From JACVRX01 sp963819885 (GTDB lineage Bacteria > Actinomycetota > Actinomycetes > Jiangellales > Jiangellaceae): 64,000 nucleotides of DNA. Shown here piece after piece: positions 17,901 to 26,096 of the stretch (positions are counted from its first letter, which is position 1; each line of letters opens with the position of its first letter). The translations under genes and the position numbers were made by a program. The DNA is taken from NCBI GenBank assembly GCA_963819885.1, contig CAWFXV010000030.1:248001-312000 (forward strand). The letters are read 5' to 3'. Under the pieces are notes generated by a model. The model saw nothing but the letters and a program-made list of their open reading frames with translations, made no database searches and was not told the origin of the DNA.

Positions 17901-19018
17901 CGCAGACCTGTCGGCCGCGCGAGCGCCGTCGTCAGCAACCGGTCCACCAGCGCGGGGTAGTCCACACCCGTCGCTGCCCACAGCATCGGGAACATCGAGG
18001 TCGGCGTGAACCCCGGCATGGTGTTGAGCTCGTTGACGAGCACCGCGCCGTCCGGGCGCAGGAAGAAATCGACCCGGGCCAGCCCTTCGCACGCCAGCGC
18101 CTGGAAGGCCCGGCCGGACATGGACCGGATCCGATCCGACACCTCCGCCGGGATGTCGGCGGGCACGTCGAGAGCGACATGTGCTTCGTCGAGGTACTTC
18201 GCGTCGAAGTCGTAGAACTCGTGGGTCTCGTCGACTCGTATCTCACCGACGACGCTGGTGTCCGGTGCGGCGCCGCTGCGGCTCTGTAACACGCCGCATT
18301 CCAGCTCTCGGCCGACAATAGCCTCCTCGACGAGGACCTTGGGGTCGTGTCGGCGAGCGTCGAGGACGGCCGCCTCGAGGCCTCCGGGCCCCTCGACCTT
18401 GCTGATGCCCACGCTCGAACCAGCGCGAGCAGGCTTGACGAAGACTGGCCAACCGAGCGCAGCGGCCTCCGCGGCCACACGAGTCCGCTGTGGCTCCCAC
18501 GCACTGGGTTCGACGAGCACATGCCGGCACACAGGCAGCCCATGGGCGGCGAGCAGGAGCTTCATGTAGTGCTTGTCCATTCCGACCGCCGATGCCAGCA
18601 CACCGGACCCGACGTAGGGCACGCCAGCCAGCTCCAACAGACCCTGCAGCGTTCCATCCTCGCCATAGGAGCCGTGCAAGAGCGGCAGTACGACGTCGAC
18701 TTCACCGAGCGTGCGGGGCACCGAACCAGGCTCGCTGACGACGATCTCGGCTGTGCCGGCGCTGCTGGGCAGGACCACCGTGCCGCCGTCGTCGGCCACC
18801 TCGGGCAACCGGCCATCGGTGATCGCCAGTCGAGTCGGATCCCCTGGCCCCAGAACCCATCGTCCCTTGGGGGTGATCCCGATCGGCACGACGTCATAAC
18901 GCTCTGTGTCGATCACGCGCAGAACGCTGCCGGCCGTCACGCACGAGATGGCGTGCTCAGAGCTGCGTCCCCCGAAGACGACGGCGACCCGGATCTTGCG
19001 GAACTGCTGGGAGTTCAT
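17897..19018 (-). CDS. ddl: D-alanine--D-alanine ligase
   Basis: ATP-grasp ligase making the D-Ala-D-Ala dipeptide of peptidoglycan precursors, 373 residues. The N-terminal domain begins with KIRVAVVFGGRSSEHAISC, followed by VDVVLPLLHGSYGEDGTLQG. The ATP-grasp core has PVFVKPARAGSSVGISKV, and the metal site is LARVDFFLRPDGAVLVNELNTMPGFT. The Tyr in YDFDAKYLDE is consistent with D-Ala rather than D-lactate specificity in this family. The start ATG 19016-19018 is set by the family N-terminus. It is divergent from the transsulfuration gene with 37 bp between them. Confidence 0.96.
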   Translation of the reverse strand: MNSQQFRKIRVAVVFGGRSSEHAISCVTAGSVLRVIDTERYDVVPIGITPKGRWVLGPGDPTRLAITDGRLPEVADDGGTVVLPSSAGTAEIVVSEPGSVPRTLGEVDVVLPLLHGSYGEDGTLQGLLELAGVPYVGSGVLASAVGMDKHYMKLLLAAHGLPVCRHVLVEPSAWEPQRTRVAAEAAALGWPVFVKPARAGSSVGISKVEGPGGLEAAVLDARRHDPKVLVEEAIVGRELECGVLQSRSGAAPDTSVVGEIRVDETHEFYDFDAKYLDEAHVALDVPADIPAEVSDRIRSMSGRAFQALACEGLARVDFFLRPDGAVLVNELNTMPGFTPTSMFPMLWAATGVDYPALVDRLLTTALARPTGLR

Positions 19019-19055
19019 CGGCGCGACCCTACTCGCCACGGCAGAATCGCCACCC

Positions 19056-20177
19056 ATGACCCAACCGCGAACCGAACTCTCCGCAGCGACCGTCCTCGTG
19101 CATGCGGGCCGGCCCGACCGGACGCCGGACTCGCCGCTCTCTGCGCCGCCAGTCCTCGCCTCGACGTACGTCGAGGGCGGCCCGATGGGATACGCCCGGA
19201 CCGGCAACCCCACGTGGGCCGCCCTGGAGGAGGTGCTCGGTGCCCTGGAAGGTGGGCAGGCGCTCGGCTTCGCATCCGGCATGGCCGCCGTCGCCGCTGT
19301 CTTCGACCTGCTACCGGATCATGCCGTGCTGGTGGCGCCACACAGCCCGTACGGCGGAACCGCCCGCCTGCTGGACATGCTCGAAGCGAGCCGCAAAGTA
19401 CAAGTACGGCGGGTGGATGTCGCCGACACCGACCAGACGATCGCCGCGATGGACGGCGCCGCGATGTTGTGGGTCGAGTCGCCGACCAACCCACTGCTCG
19501 CCGTGGCCGACCTGCCGACCTTGATTGCCGCCGGCCGGCAGCGCGGTGTGACATCTTGCGCGGACAACACCTTCGCGACTCCGCTCAACCAGCGGCCCCT
19601 CGAACTCGGGGCCGATGTCGTCGTGCACAGCGTCACCAAGTACCTCGCCGGGCACTCGGATCTCGTCCTCGGGGCTGCCGTGACCCGTGACGAGACGACT
19701 TATCAACGACTGCTGGAGCACCGCACGTACCGGGGAGCCATCCCGGGGCCGCTGGAGACCTGGATCGCCCTGCGGGGGATCCGCACGCTGGATCTGCGGC
19801 TCGAGCGCAGCCAGCGCAGCGCGGCAGTGCTTGCCGAGCGCCTCGTCGCGCACCCGCGCGTCGAGCGGGTCCGATATCCAGGCCTTCCCGACGACCCCGG
19901 TCATGCGCGGGCCGTTGCCCAGATGAACGGCTTCGGCGCCATGATCTCGTTCGAACCGGTCGGCGATCCGGCGACTGCCGACCGGTTGTGTCGCTCGACC
20001 CGACTGTGGGTGCATGCGACCAGCCTGGGCGGCGTCGAGTCCAGTCTGGAACGCCGGCGCCGCTGGGACGAGGAGAGCTCCGCGGTTCCCGAGACGCTGA
20101 TCCGGCTCTCCGTCGGCATCGAGGACGTCGAGGACCTGTGGGCCGACCTCGCACGCGCCCTCGAGCAAGTGAGTTAG
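19056..20177 (+). CDS. Cystathionine gamma-synthase/lyase family PLP enzyme
   Basis: PLP-dependent transsulfuration enzyme (Cys/Met metabolism family), 373 residues. The aldimine-forming lysine is K195 in HSVTKYLAGHSDLV. Upstream are the cofactor-stacking region SGMAAVAAVF, the WVESPTNPLL segment and the CADNTFATPL aspartate that pairs with the PLP ring nitrogen. The N-terminus is somewhat short compared with MetB. Whether it acts as a gamma-synthase, gamma-lyase or O-acetylhomoserine sulfhydrylase cannot be decided from motifs. Its stop overlaps the gpsA stop on the other strand. Confidence 0.85.
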   Translation: MTQPRTELSAATVLVHAGRPDRTPDSPLSAPPVLASTYVEGGPMGYARTGNPTWAALEEVLGALEGGQALGFASGMAAVAAVFDLLPDHAVLVAPHSPYGGTARLLDMLEASRKVQVRRVDVADTDQTIAAMDGAAMLWVESPTNPLLAVADLPTLIAAGRQRGVTSCADNTFATPLNQRPLELGADVVVHSVTKYLAGHSDLVLGAAVTRDETTYQRLLEHRTYRGAIPGPLETWIALRGIRTLDLRLERSQRSAAVLAERLVAHPRVERVRYPGLPDDPGHARAVAQMNGFGAMISFEPVGDPATADRLCRSTRLWVHATSLGGVESSLERRRRWDEESSAVPETLIRLSVGIEDVEDLWADLARALEQVS

Positions 20178-21181
20178 TGCCCGTGCCGCTCCGGCTTGGC
20201 CGTTCGAGAGATCAAGCTGCGCAGCATGTCGGTCGGCGTCATCTCGCCGCGCACGACATGGGTGACAGCCTCGACGATGGGCATCTCCACGCCGACCCGA
20301 TGCGCGAGGTCGAGAACTGACTCGCACGACTTCACGCCCTCGGCAACCTGCCGGGTGGACGCCACGATTTCGGCAACAGACCGGCCGCGGCCGAGCTTCT
20401 CGCCGAACGTCCGGTTGCGTGACAGCGGCGAGGAACAGGTGGCCACCAGGTCGCCCAGCCCGGCCAGCCCGGAGAAGGTGTACGGGTCCGCCCCGAGTGC
20501 ACCGCCCAGCCGCGCGGTCTCGGCGAGTCCTCTGGTGATGACACTGGCTTTCGAGTTGTCACCGAAACCCAGGCCCTCGGCCATTCCGACAGCGAGAGCG
20601 ATGACGTTCTTGACGGTTCCACCGAGCTCGGTGCCGACCACATCTGTGTTCGTGTAGGGGCGGAAGTACGGCGAGTGGCACGCCTGCTGGATCTCTTGCG
20701 CCCTCTTCTCGTCGAGGCACGCGACCACGCTGGCGGCGGGCTGCCGTTCCGCGATCTCTCGAGCGAGGTTCGGACCAGAGACGACGGCGACCCTCTCGGC
20801 CGGTGCGCTGGCGACTTCGGCGATGACTTCGCTCATCCGCTTGGCGGTGCCCAGCTCGATGCCTTTCATCAGGCTGACGAGGGGAACATCGGAAGGGAGG
20901 ACTGGCGCCCATAGCCTCAGGTTTTCGCGCAGCGACTGGGACGGGACCGCCAACACGATCAGATCCGCGCTCGCTGCCGCCTCCCCCGAATCGGTCGTTG
21001 CTCGCACCGTGGCCGGCAACTCGATGTCGGGCAGGTAGTCCGGGTTACGCCTGGTCTGGTTGATCGCCTGGCACAGTTCCGCGCGCCGACCCCACATCAC
21101 GACCTCGGTGCCTGCGTCGGCGAGCACAAGGGCGAATGCGGTGCCCCACGAGCCGGTGCCGAACACGCAGGCCCGGCTCAC
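20174..21181 (-). CDS. gpsA: Glycerol-3-phosphate dehydrogenase (NAD(P)+)
   Basis: Reduces dihydroxyacetone phosphate to sn-glycerol 3-phosphate for phospholipid synthesis, 335 residues. The N-terminal Rossmann site is ACVFGTGSWGTAFALVLADA. VSGPNLAREIAERQPAASV is the conserved SGP motif, and the catalytic Lys lies in GGTVKNVIALAVGMAEGLGF. Its GTG start overlaps the plsC stop by 4 bp, so both lipid-synthesis genes form a coupled pair: GpsA makes the backbone and the acyltransferase modifies lysophosphatidate. Confidence 0.96.
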   Translation of the reverse strand: MSRACVFGTGSWGTAFALVLADAGTEVVMWGRRAELCQAINQTRRNPDYLPDIELPATVRATTDSGEAAASADLIVLAVPSQSLRENLRLWAPVLPSDVPLVSLMKGIELGTAKRMSEVIAEVASAPAERVAVVSGPNLAREIAERQPAASVVACLDEKRAQEIQQACHSPYFRPYTNTDVVGTELGGTVKNVIALAVGMAEGLGFGDNSKASVITRGLAETARLGGALGADPYTFSGLAGLGDLVATCSSPLSRNRTFGEKLGRGRSVAEIVASTRQVAEGVKSCESVLDLAHRVGVEMPIVEAVTHVVRGEMTPTDMLRSLISRTAKPERHGH

Positions 21182-21921
21182 CCGTCCGCCTCGGTCTCGA
21201 TCGCAGTGTCGGACGCGGCGGGATTGAAACGTGACGCTGGCGGCAACTCGCCGCGGAGCACCGCGAGCTGTGCCGTGATCGCATCGATGACCCGATCGGA
21301 GGCCGTGCGCAAGACGTCGGGCGTGACCGGCTGGCCACGCAGATCGTCGAGGTCGACCGGGGGCCCGGCGAGCACCTGCACGGTCTTCGGTGGCAACAGG
21401 CGCAATCGCTTGGAGTACGGCGCAAGGATTTCCTGCGGTCCCCACTGGGCAATCGGAATCACCTGGCACCCCGTTTCCAATGCGACCCGGGCTGCTCCCG
21501 TCTTGCCAGTCATCGGCCACAGACCAGGATCCTTGGTGATCGTCCCTTCCGGGTAGATCCCCACACACTCTCCGGCTCGCACCGCCGATACGGCGTCCCG
21601 GAAGGCCTGTGCAGCATCGCGCGACTCTCGGTAGACCGGAATCTGTCCGCACGCAGTAATGATCTTGCCAAGCACTGGGATCCGGAAGACGCTTTCCTTC
21701 GCGAGGTATCGCGGCGCCCGACCGTTGTCCCAGAGGAAGTGCGCGAGTGTCAGCGGATCCGCGTAGGAGATGTGATTGGGCGCCACGACGACCCCGACAC
21801 CGACACCCGGCAGATGCTCGACACCACCCCAGGCACGTCGGGTCGTCACCATCAGGACAGGGCGCAAGAGATGCGCCACAACGCGGTACCAGAACCCCAG
21901 TCGCTGCTTTGGTCCCGCCAC
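21178..21921 (-). CDS. plsC: 1-acyl-sn-glycerol-3-phosphate acyltransferase
   Basis: Membrane-associated acyltransferase converting lysophosphatidate to phosphatidate, 247 residues. The catalytic HX4D motif is NHISYAD near residue 50, and the glycerol-phosphate-binding motif is GIYPEGTITKD. A hydrophobic stretch near the N-terminus (VVAHLLRPVLMVTTRRAW) could associate with the membrane. It is coupled to gpsA by a 4-bp overlap and divergent from cofC. Other PlsC-fold proteins use different acyl acceptors, so the exact substrate is inferred from context. Confidence 0.9.
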   Translation of the reverse strand: MAGPKQRLGFWYRVVAHLLRPVLMVTTRRAWGGVEHLPGVGVGVVVAPNHISYADPLTLAHFLWDNGRAPRYLAKESVFRIPVLGKIITACGQIPVYRESRDAAQAFRDAVSAVRAGECVGIYPEGTITKDPGLWPMTGKTGAARVALETGCQVIPIAQWGPQEILAPYSKRLRLLPPKTVQVLAGPPVDLDDLRGQPVTPDVLRTASDRVIDAITAQLAVLRGELPPASRFNPAASDTAIETEADG

Positions 21922-22019
21922 ACGTCCTCCTCGATCTACCCGGCCCGGGCTGCGCCAGTGTGACCGGCGAGCGCGCCGGAGTCGAACCCACGCCGATGTC
22001 GGATCAGCGGGCTGGGATC

Positions 22020-22682
22020 ATGGTCTCGATGCATGCTCCGCGTTCATTTCCAGCGCCGTCGGTCCCCTGGTCGGTCATTGTGCCGGTGAAGCGGCCCGAG
22101 GTGGCCAAGACGCGACTTGCCGATCTGGCCGGCCCCCGGCGCGCGGCATTCGCCAGAGCCTTCGCGGCCGACACCATCGCTGCCGCGTTGAGCTGTCCGG
22201 AGGTGGCCGAGGTGGTGGTCGTCACCGACGACGCCCAGACGGCCAGCGAGGCCAGGGAACGAGGTGCGGTCGTCGTTGCCGACGCGCCCGACTCGGGCCT
22301 CAACGCCGCGCTTCGGCACGGTGCCACGTTCGCGGTGCAGCGCCGGCCGGGTGCACCCGTCGCGGCGCTGTCGGCTGACCTGCCCTCCTTGCGACCGGAC
22401 GAGCTCGCCGCGGCGCTGCGCGCTGCCTCTGCCTACCCCGCCTCGTTCGTCGGCGATGTTGCCGGAATCGGCACGACGTTGTACGCCGTGACGGATCCGA
22501 CGACGTTCACCCCCCGATTCGGTGGGCGCTCACGGGCCGCACACCGCGCCGGCGGCGCGACGGAACTGGACCAGGCTGGGATCGGCTCGGTGCGCCGGGA
22601 CGTCGACACCGAAGTGGACTTGTGGGATGCAGTCCGGCTCGGGCTGGGTGTCCGAACGGCCGAGCTGGTCGCGGCGCTTTGA
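22020..22682 (+). CDS. cofC: CofC/FbiD guanylyltransferase (F420 biosynthesis)
   Basis: Nucleotidyltransferase that joins GMP to 2-phospholactate or phosphoenolpyruvate to start coenzyme F420 assembly, 220 residues from ATG 22020 (in-frame ATGs at 21996 and 22029 are also possible). Signature WSVIVPVKRPEVAKTRLADL is the GTP-binding loop of the CofC family. VVVVTDD, GLNAALRHGA and ALSADLPSLRPDEL follow, the latter with the metal-binding Asp. The C-terminal part FGGRSRAAHRAGGATEL matches the family FGxxSxxxH pattern. It implies an F420-producing host. No other F420 genes are in the window. Confidence 0.9.
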   Translation: MVSMHAPRSFPAPSVPWSVIVPVKRPEVAKTRLADLAGPRRAAFARAFAADTIAAALSCPEVAEVVVVTDDAQTASEARERGAVVVADAPDSGLNAALRHGATFAVQRRPGAPVAALSADLPSLRPDELAAALRAASAYPASFVGDVAGIGTTLYAVTDPTTFTPRFGGRSRAAHRAGGATELDQAGIGSVRRDVDTEVDLWDAVRLGLGVRTAELVAAL

Positions 22683-22716
22683 CGGCACGGCTGGAGGTCA
22701 GGATTACGCTACGGCC

Positions 22717-22926
22717 GTGCAGGCAACCGTGGCGAGCTTCGACCCGGTCACCCGGTCCGGCTCGGTACTGCTGGACGACGGTATCGAGTTGCCGTACTCG
22801 GCCGAGGCCTTCGACGCCGGCGGACTGCTCCGCACCCGGGTCGGGCAGCGCGTACGCATCCAGACGACCGGCTCGGGCTCAGCCCAGCGGGTCAGCTTCT
22901 TGACCCTGGTCACGCTGCCCGACTGA
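22717..22926 (+). CDS. Small cold-shock-like OB-fold protein
   Basis: A 69-residue protein with the outline of a cold-shock/OB fold: MQATVASFDPVTRSGSVLLD, then DGIELPYSAEAFDAGGLLRT and GQRVRIQTTGSGSAQRV. The RNP-1-like aromatic pattern of true cold-shock proteins is weak (SGSVLLDDG instead of GFGFI). The GTG start at 22717 lies 34 bases after cofC with GGAGGT about 18 bases upstream, so the start is not firm. It follows cofC in the same direction and converges on hup. Nucleic acid binding is possible but not shown. Confidence 0.7.
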   Translation: MQATVASFDPVTRSGSVLLDDGIELPYSAEAFDAGGLLRTRVGQRVRIQTTGSGSAQRVSFLTLVTLPD

Positions 22927-22939
22927 TCAGTGACGACTC

Positions 22940-23830
22940 CTAGCGGGTGGCCTTCCTCGCAGTAGTCTTCTTCGCCGCGCTGGTCTTCTTGGCCGTGGTC
23001 TTCTTGGCGGCGGACTTCTTGGTCGCGGTCTTCTTGGCCGGCGCCTTCCTTGCCGTGGTCTTCTTGGCGGCGGACTTCTTGGTCGCGGTCTTCTTGGCCG
23101 GCGCCTTCCTTGCCGTGGTCTTCTTGGCGGCGGACTTCTTGGTCGCGGACTTCTTCGCCGGCGCCTTCCTTGCCGTGGTCTTCTTGGCGGCGGACTTCTT
23201 GGTCGCGGACTTCTTCGCCGGCGCCTTCTTGGCAGCGCTGGTCTTCCTCGCCGCCGAGGTCTTCTTCGCAGCGCTGGTCTTCTTGGCCGTCGTCTTCTTC
23301 GCAGCGCTGGTCTTCTTGGCCGTCGTCTTCTTGGCCGACGTCTTCTTGGCCGAGGCCGGCCGAGCGGTTGCCGTCGCGTTTGCTGCCGTGCTCTTACGTG
23401 CCGCCGCGACCGGTGTCGTTCCGGACACTCCGCGGGCGACATCGGCAGCAGCCCGAAGCCCAGTCGCCGCGGCCCGCGTGGCGGACTCAGCCGCGGTGGC
23501 GGCGGTCGCCGGCACGACGGACAGCGAGTCGGCGACCCGCCTGCGGGCGATGCGGGCTCCGCTCACGACGTCTTTGAGCTCGCTGCCGGGACGGAACTTG
23601 GCGACGAACTTGTCGCGCGTCTTGACCGTCTCTCCGGTCCGAGGGTTGCGCGCGGTGCCGGCCTTGCGCACGGATCGCTCGAATACGCCGAATCCGGTGA
23701 TGACGACCCGCTCGCCCGTCGACACGGATCTAGTGATCACGTCAACGACAGAATCCAATGCGTGTGTCGCAACCTTACGGTTGCCGTCGAATCGCTCGGC
23801 AAGCTCGTCGATGAGTTGGGACTTGTTCAC
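22940..23830 (-). CDS. hup: HU-type nucleoid protein with long Lys/Ala-rich tail
   Basis: Histone-like DNA-binding protein, 296 residues, far longer than the about 90-residue classical HU. Residues 1-90 are the HU domain: MNKSQLIDELAERFDGNRKV, then GERVVITGFGVFERSVRKAG with the FGxF-type beta arm, and RNPRTGETVKTRDKFVAKFRPG. An Ala-rich linker follows, and from about residue 170 a tail of repeated AKKTT, ARKAPAKK and ATKKSAAKK units, like mycobacterial HupB and histone H1. GTG start at 23828-23830 with GGGGGA upstream. The upstream in-frame extension lacks family similarity. The tail probably adds nonspecific DNA binding and may be modified on Lys. Confidence 0.95.
   Translation of the reverse strand: MNKSQLIDELAERFDGNRKVATHALDSVVDVITRSVSTGERVVITGFGVFERSVRKAGTARNPRTGETVKTRDKFVAKFRPGSELKDVVSGARIARRRVADSLSVVPATAATAAESATRAAATGLRAAADVARGVSGTTPVAAARKSTAANATATARPASAKKTSAKKTTAKKTSAAKKTTAKKTSAAKKTSAARKTSAAKKAPAKKSATKKSAAKKTTARKAPAKKSATKKSAAKKTTARKAPAKKTATKKSAAKKTTARKAPAKKTATKKSAAKKTTAKKTSAAKKTTARKATR
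22981..23230. repeat. 60-bp tandem repeat within hup (four copies)
   Basis: Four head-to-tail copies of a 60-base unit begin at about 22981, 23041, 23101 and 23161; the last three start GCGCCTTCCTTGCCGTGGTC. Copies two to four are nearly identical at the nucleotide level, differing mainly where GTC TTC becomes GAC TTC. On the minus strand the unit encodes 20 residues built from AAKKTTARKAPAKK and SATKK. Near-identity in wobble positions points to recent duplication or conversion, and copy number may vary between strains. Confidence 0.9.
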
Positions 23831-23882
23831 TGCATCCCCCAAAGAATGCGGTCGGCCGGGTCGACAACCCGATTCCCGTTGC

Positions 23883-23911
23883 ACGCTAGGGAGAAACCAG
23901 CGTTGGCACAA
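23883..23911 (-). promoter_or_regulatory. Candidate hup promoter
   Basis: On the minus strand TTGTGC (23911-23906) and TAGCGT (23888-23883) are separated by exactly 17 bases, about 55 bases before the hup GTG. The boxes resemble an actinobacterial housekeeping promoter (TTGACA/TAnnnT). This is pattern-based only. Confidence 0.4.
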
Positions 23912-23958
23912 CGACATACGCGACACTGCCCATGCGTGTCGTGCAACGTGGCGATCGC

Positions 23959-24549
23959 TCAGCCAACGGTTCGAGGAAGATACGCCGGCCGGCCGGCTTC
24001 GTACTGTTCGATTTTCGCTATATGCCGCAACGTCAAACCGACGTCATCAAGCCCCTGGAGCAACCGCCATCGCGTGTAGTCGTCAACCTCGAACGACGAC
24101 ACGAAATCTCGGCTGCGCACCTCGCGAGCCTTGAGATCGACGGTGACTTCCGTCGACGGATCCGTCTCGACGATCGTCCACATCCGCTCCACGACGTCGT
24201 GCGCCACTTCCGCCGTCAGCAGACCGGACTTGCCGGCGTTGCCGCGAAAGATGTCGGCGAACTTCGACGAGACGACGACCCGGAACCCAGCGTCCTGCAG
24301 TGCCCACACCGCATGTTCGCGTGACGACCCAGTACCGAAGTCGGAGCCGGCGAGCAGGATGGAGGCGCCGGCATACTCGGGCCGATTGAGAATGAAGTCA
24401 GGGTCGCTACGCCAGGCCGCAAACAAGCCGTCCTCGAACCCGGTCCGGGTGACACGCTTGAGGTACTCGGCTGGGATGATCTGGTCGGTGTCGACGTTGC
24501 TGCGCCGCAACGGCAACGCCGTCCCGGTGTGGATCGTGAACGCGTCCAT
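23959..24549 (-). CDS. leuD: 3-isopropylmalate dehydratase small subunit
   Basis: Small (swivel) subunit of isopropylmalate isomerase, which interconverts 2- and 3-isopropylmalate in leucine synthesis, 196 residues. The family N-terminus MDAFTIHTGTALPLRRSNVD leads to the TDQIIPAEYLKR segment. The substrate-binding loop is LAGSDFGTGSSREHAVWAL. The ATG overlaps the leuC stop by one base (TAATG), so the two subunits are translationally coupled. The C-terminus IAKIEQYEAGRPAYLPRTV is typical of actinobacterial LeuD. Confidence 0.97.
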   Translation of the reverse strand: MDAFTIHTGTALPLRRSNVDTDQIIPAEYLKRVTRTGFEDGLFAAWRSDPDFILNRPEYAGASILLAGSDFGTGSSREHAVWALQDAGFRVVVSSKFADIFRGNAGKSGLLTAEVAHDVVERMWTIVETDPSTEVTVDLKAREVRSRDFVSSFEVDDYTRWRLLQGLDDVGLTLRHIAKIEQYEAGRPAYLPRTVG

Positions 24550-25970
24550 TACCGTCTCAGCTCCGGCCGATCCGGTAGTTCCGCCGGCGCCGCCAGGTGA
24601 CCGGTGACTGCCGTCGCGGCCGCGACGAGTGGCGAGACGAGATGCGTACGCCCACCTTTGCCTTGCCGGCCTTCGAAGTTCCGGTTCGATGTCGACGCGC
24701 TGCGTTCACCGGGCGCCAGTTGGTCGGGATTCATGCCCAGGCACATCGAGCACCCGGCCGCGCGCCACTCCGCACCCGCAGCGAGAAAGACCTCGTGCAA
24801 ACCCTCGTACTCCGCTTGCGCACGAACTCGCATCGATCCCGGAACCACGAGCATTCGTACTCCGTCGGCCACCCGCCGGCCGTTGATGACCTCGGCCGCT
24901 GCACGTAGGTCCTCTATTCGGCCGTTGGTACAGGAGCCGAGGAACACCGTGTCGACTGAGATCTCGCGTAACGGCGTACCTGGGGTCAGTGCCATGTAGG
25001 CGAGGGCCCGCTCCGCAGCGTTGCGCGTGCTTTCGTCGGTGAACGAGCCGGGGTCGGGCACCGAGCCGGAAAGCGGCAGACCTTGACCTGGGTTCGTGCC
25101 CCAGGTGACGAACGGTTCGATGTCGTTTGCGTGCAGCACGACCTCGGCGTCGAATTCAGCGTCGTCGTCGGTGCGCAGCTCCCGCCAGGTTTCCAGCGCC
25201 GTGTCCCAGTCGCCGCCCTGTGGAGCGTGCGGGCGGTCTTTGAGGTAGGCGAATGTCGTTTCGTCCGGTGCGATCATCCCCGCCCGCGCACCCGCCTCGA
25301 TGGACATGTTGCACACGGTCATGCGGGCTTCCATCGACAACGCCCGGATCGCCTCACCGCGGTACTCGATGACATGACCCTGGCCACCGCCGGTGCCGAT
25401 CGTCGCGATCACCGTCAGCACCAGGTCTTTGGCCGTCACCCCGGTGGCGAGTTCACCGTCGACGGTGACGGCCATGGTCTTGAACGGGCGTATCGGCAAC
25501 GTCTGAGTGGCGAGCACATGCTCGACCTCGCTGGTGCCGATGCCGAACGCGAGAGCCCCGAACGCACCATGTGTCGACGTGTGCGAGTCGCCGCAGACGA
25601 CTGTGAGACCGGGTTGGGTGAGCCCAAGCTGTGGCCCGACAACGTGGACGATCCCTTGTTCCGCATCACCCATGGGATGGAGCCGGATCCCGAACTCCGC
25701 GCAGTTGCGGCGCAGCGTCTCGACCTGGGTACGGGACACCGGATCGGCGATCGGCAGTCCGATTCCGATGGTCGGCACGTTGTGGTCCTCGGTGGCGATC
25801 GTGAGGTCGGGCCGGCGAACCGTCCGCCCAGCGAGGCGTAAGCCGTCGAATGCCTGCGGGCTGGTGACCTCGTGCACCAGGTGTAGGTCGATGTAGAGAA
25901 CGTCGGGTTCGCCCTCGGCCCGGTGGACGACGTGCGCGTCCCACACCTTCTCGGCAAGGGTCGTGCCCAT
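24549..25970 (-). CDS. leuC: 3-isopropylmalate dehydratase large subunit
   Basis: Large, [4Fe-4S]-containing subunit of isopropylmalate isomerase, 473 residues. It begins MGTTLAEKVWDAHVVHRAEG with YIDLHLVHEVTSPQAFDGLR. The cluster ligands are the Cys in FLGSCTNGRIEDLRAA and the pair in CSMCLGMNPDQL. VVCGDSHTSTHGAFGALAFG is the conserved His/Asp region. GGAG lies ten bases before the ATG. The gene is divergent from the IclR-type regulator, with a palindromic operator candidate in the 126-bp gap. Confidence 0.97.
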   Translation of the reverse strand: MGTTLAEKVWDAHVVHRAEGEPDVLYIDLHLVHEVTSPQAFDGLRLAGRTVRRPDLTIATEDHNVPTIGIGLPIADPVSRTQVETLRRNCAEFGIRLHPMGDAEQGIVHVVGPQLGLTQPGLTVVCGDSHTSTHGAFGALAFGIGTSEVEHVLATQTLPIRPFKTMAVTVDGELATGVTAKDLVLTVIATIGTGGGQGHVIEYRGEAIRALSMEARMTVCNMSIEAGARAGMIAPDETTFAYLKDRPHAPQGGDWDTALETWRELRTDDDAEFDAEVVLHANDIEPFVTWGTNPGQGLPLSGSVPDPGSFTDESTRNAAERALAYMALTPGTPLREISVDTVFLGSCTNGRIEDLRAAAEVINGRRVADGVRMLVVPGSMRVRAQAEYEGLHEVFLAAGAEWRAAGCSMCLGMNPDQLAPGERSASTSNRNFEGRQGKGGRTHLVSPLVAAATAVTGHLAAPAELPDRPELRR

Positions 25971-26064
25971 GACCTGCTCCTCCTCGCGCGCATGCGCCGG
26001 GAATGTGGCCGGCTGGCGATCGACCTACGGATGCTCGTCCCCGCGCGGTCTTTGCGCTAGTTGT

Positions 26065-26083
26065 CATCTCGTATGTTGAGATG
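26065..26083. promoter_or_regulatory. Inverted-repeat operator candidate between leuC and ndgR
   Basis: Perfect 6-bp arms CATCTC and GAGATG with a 7-bp AT-rich spacer (GTATGTT). The site is 13 bases upstream of the regulator ATG and about 95 bases upstream of leuC. IclR-family LtbR/NdgR proteins are known to act in the leuCD intergenic region, so this is the likely binding site; the assignment is inferred. Confidence 0.6.
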
Positions 26084-26096
26084 GCAGTATCGGTTC

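Noticed and set aside
22981..23230. CRISPR-like direct repeats
   Set aside because: Units are contiguous, in-frame coding repeats with no unique spacers.
22947..24134. Plus-strand 395-codon open frame across hup
   Set aside because: It is the mirror of the AKK repeats (reads as FLAVVFLAA), a composition artefact. The HU reading on the minus strand has a clear domain.
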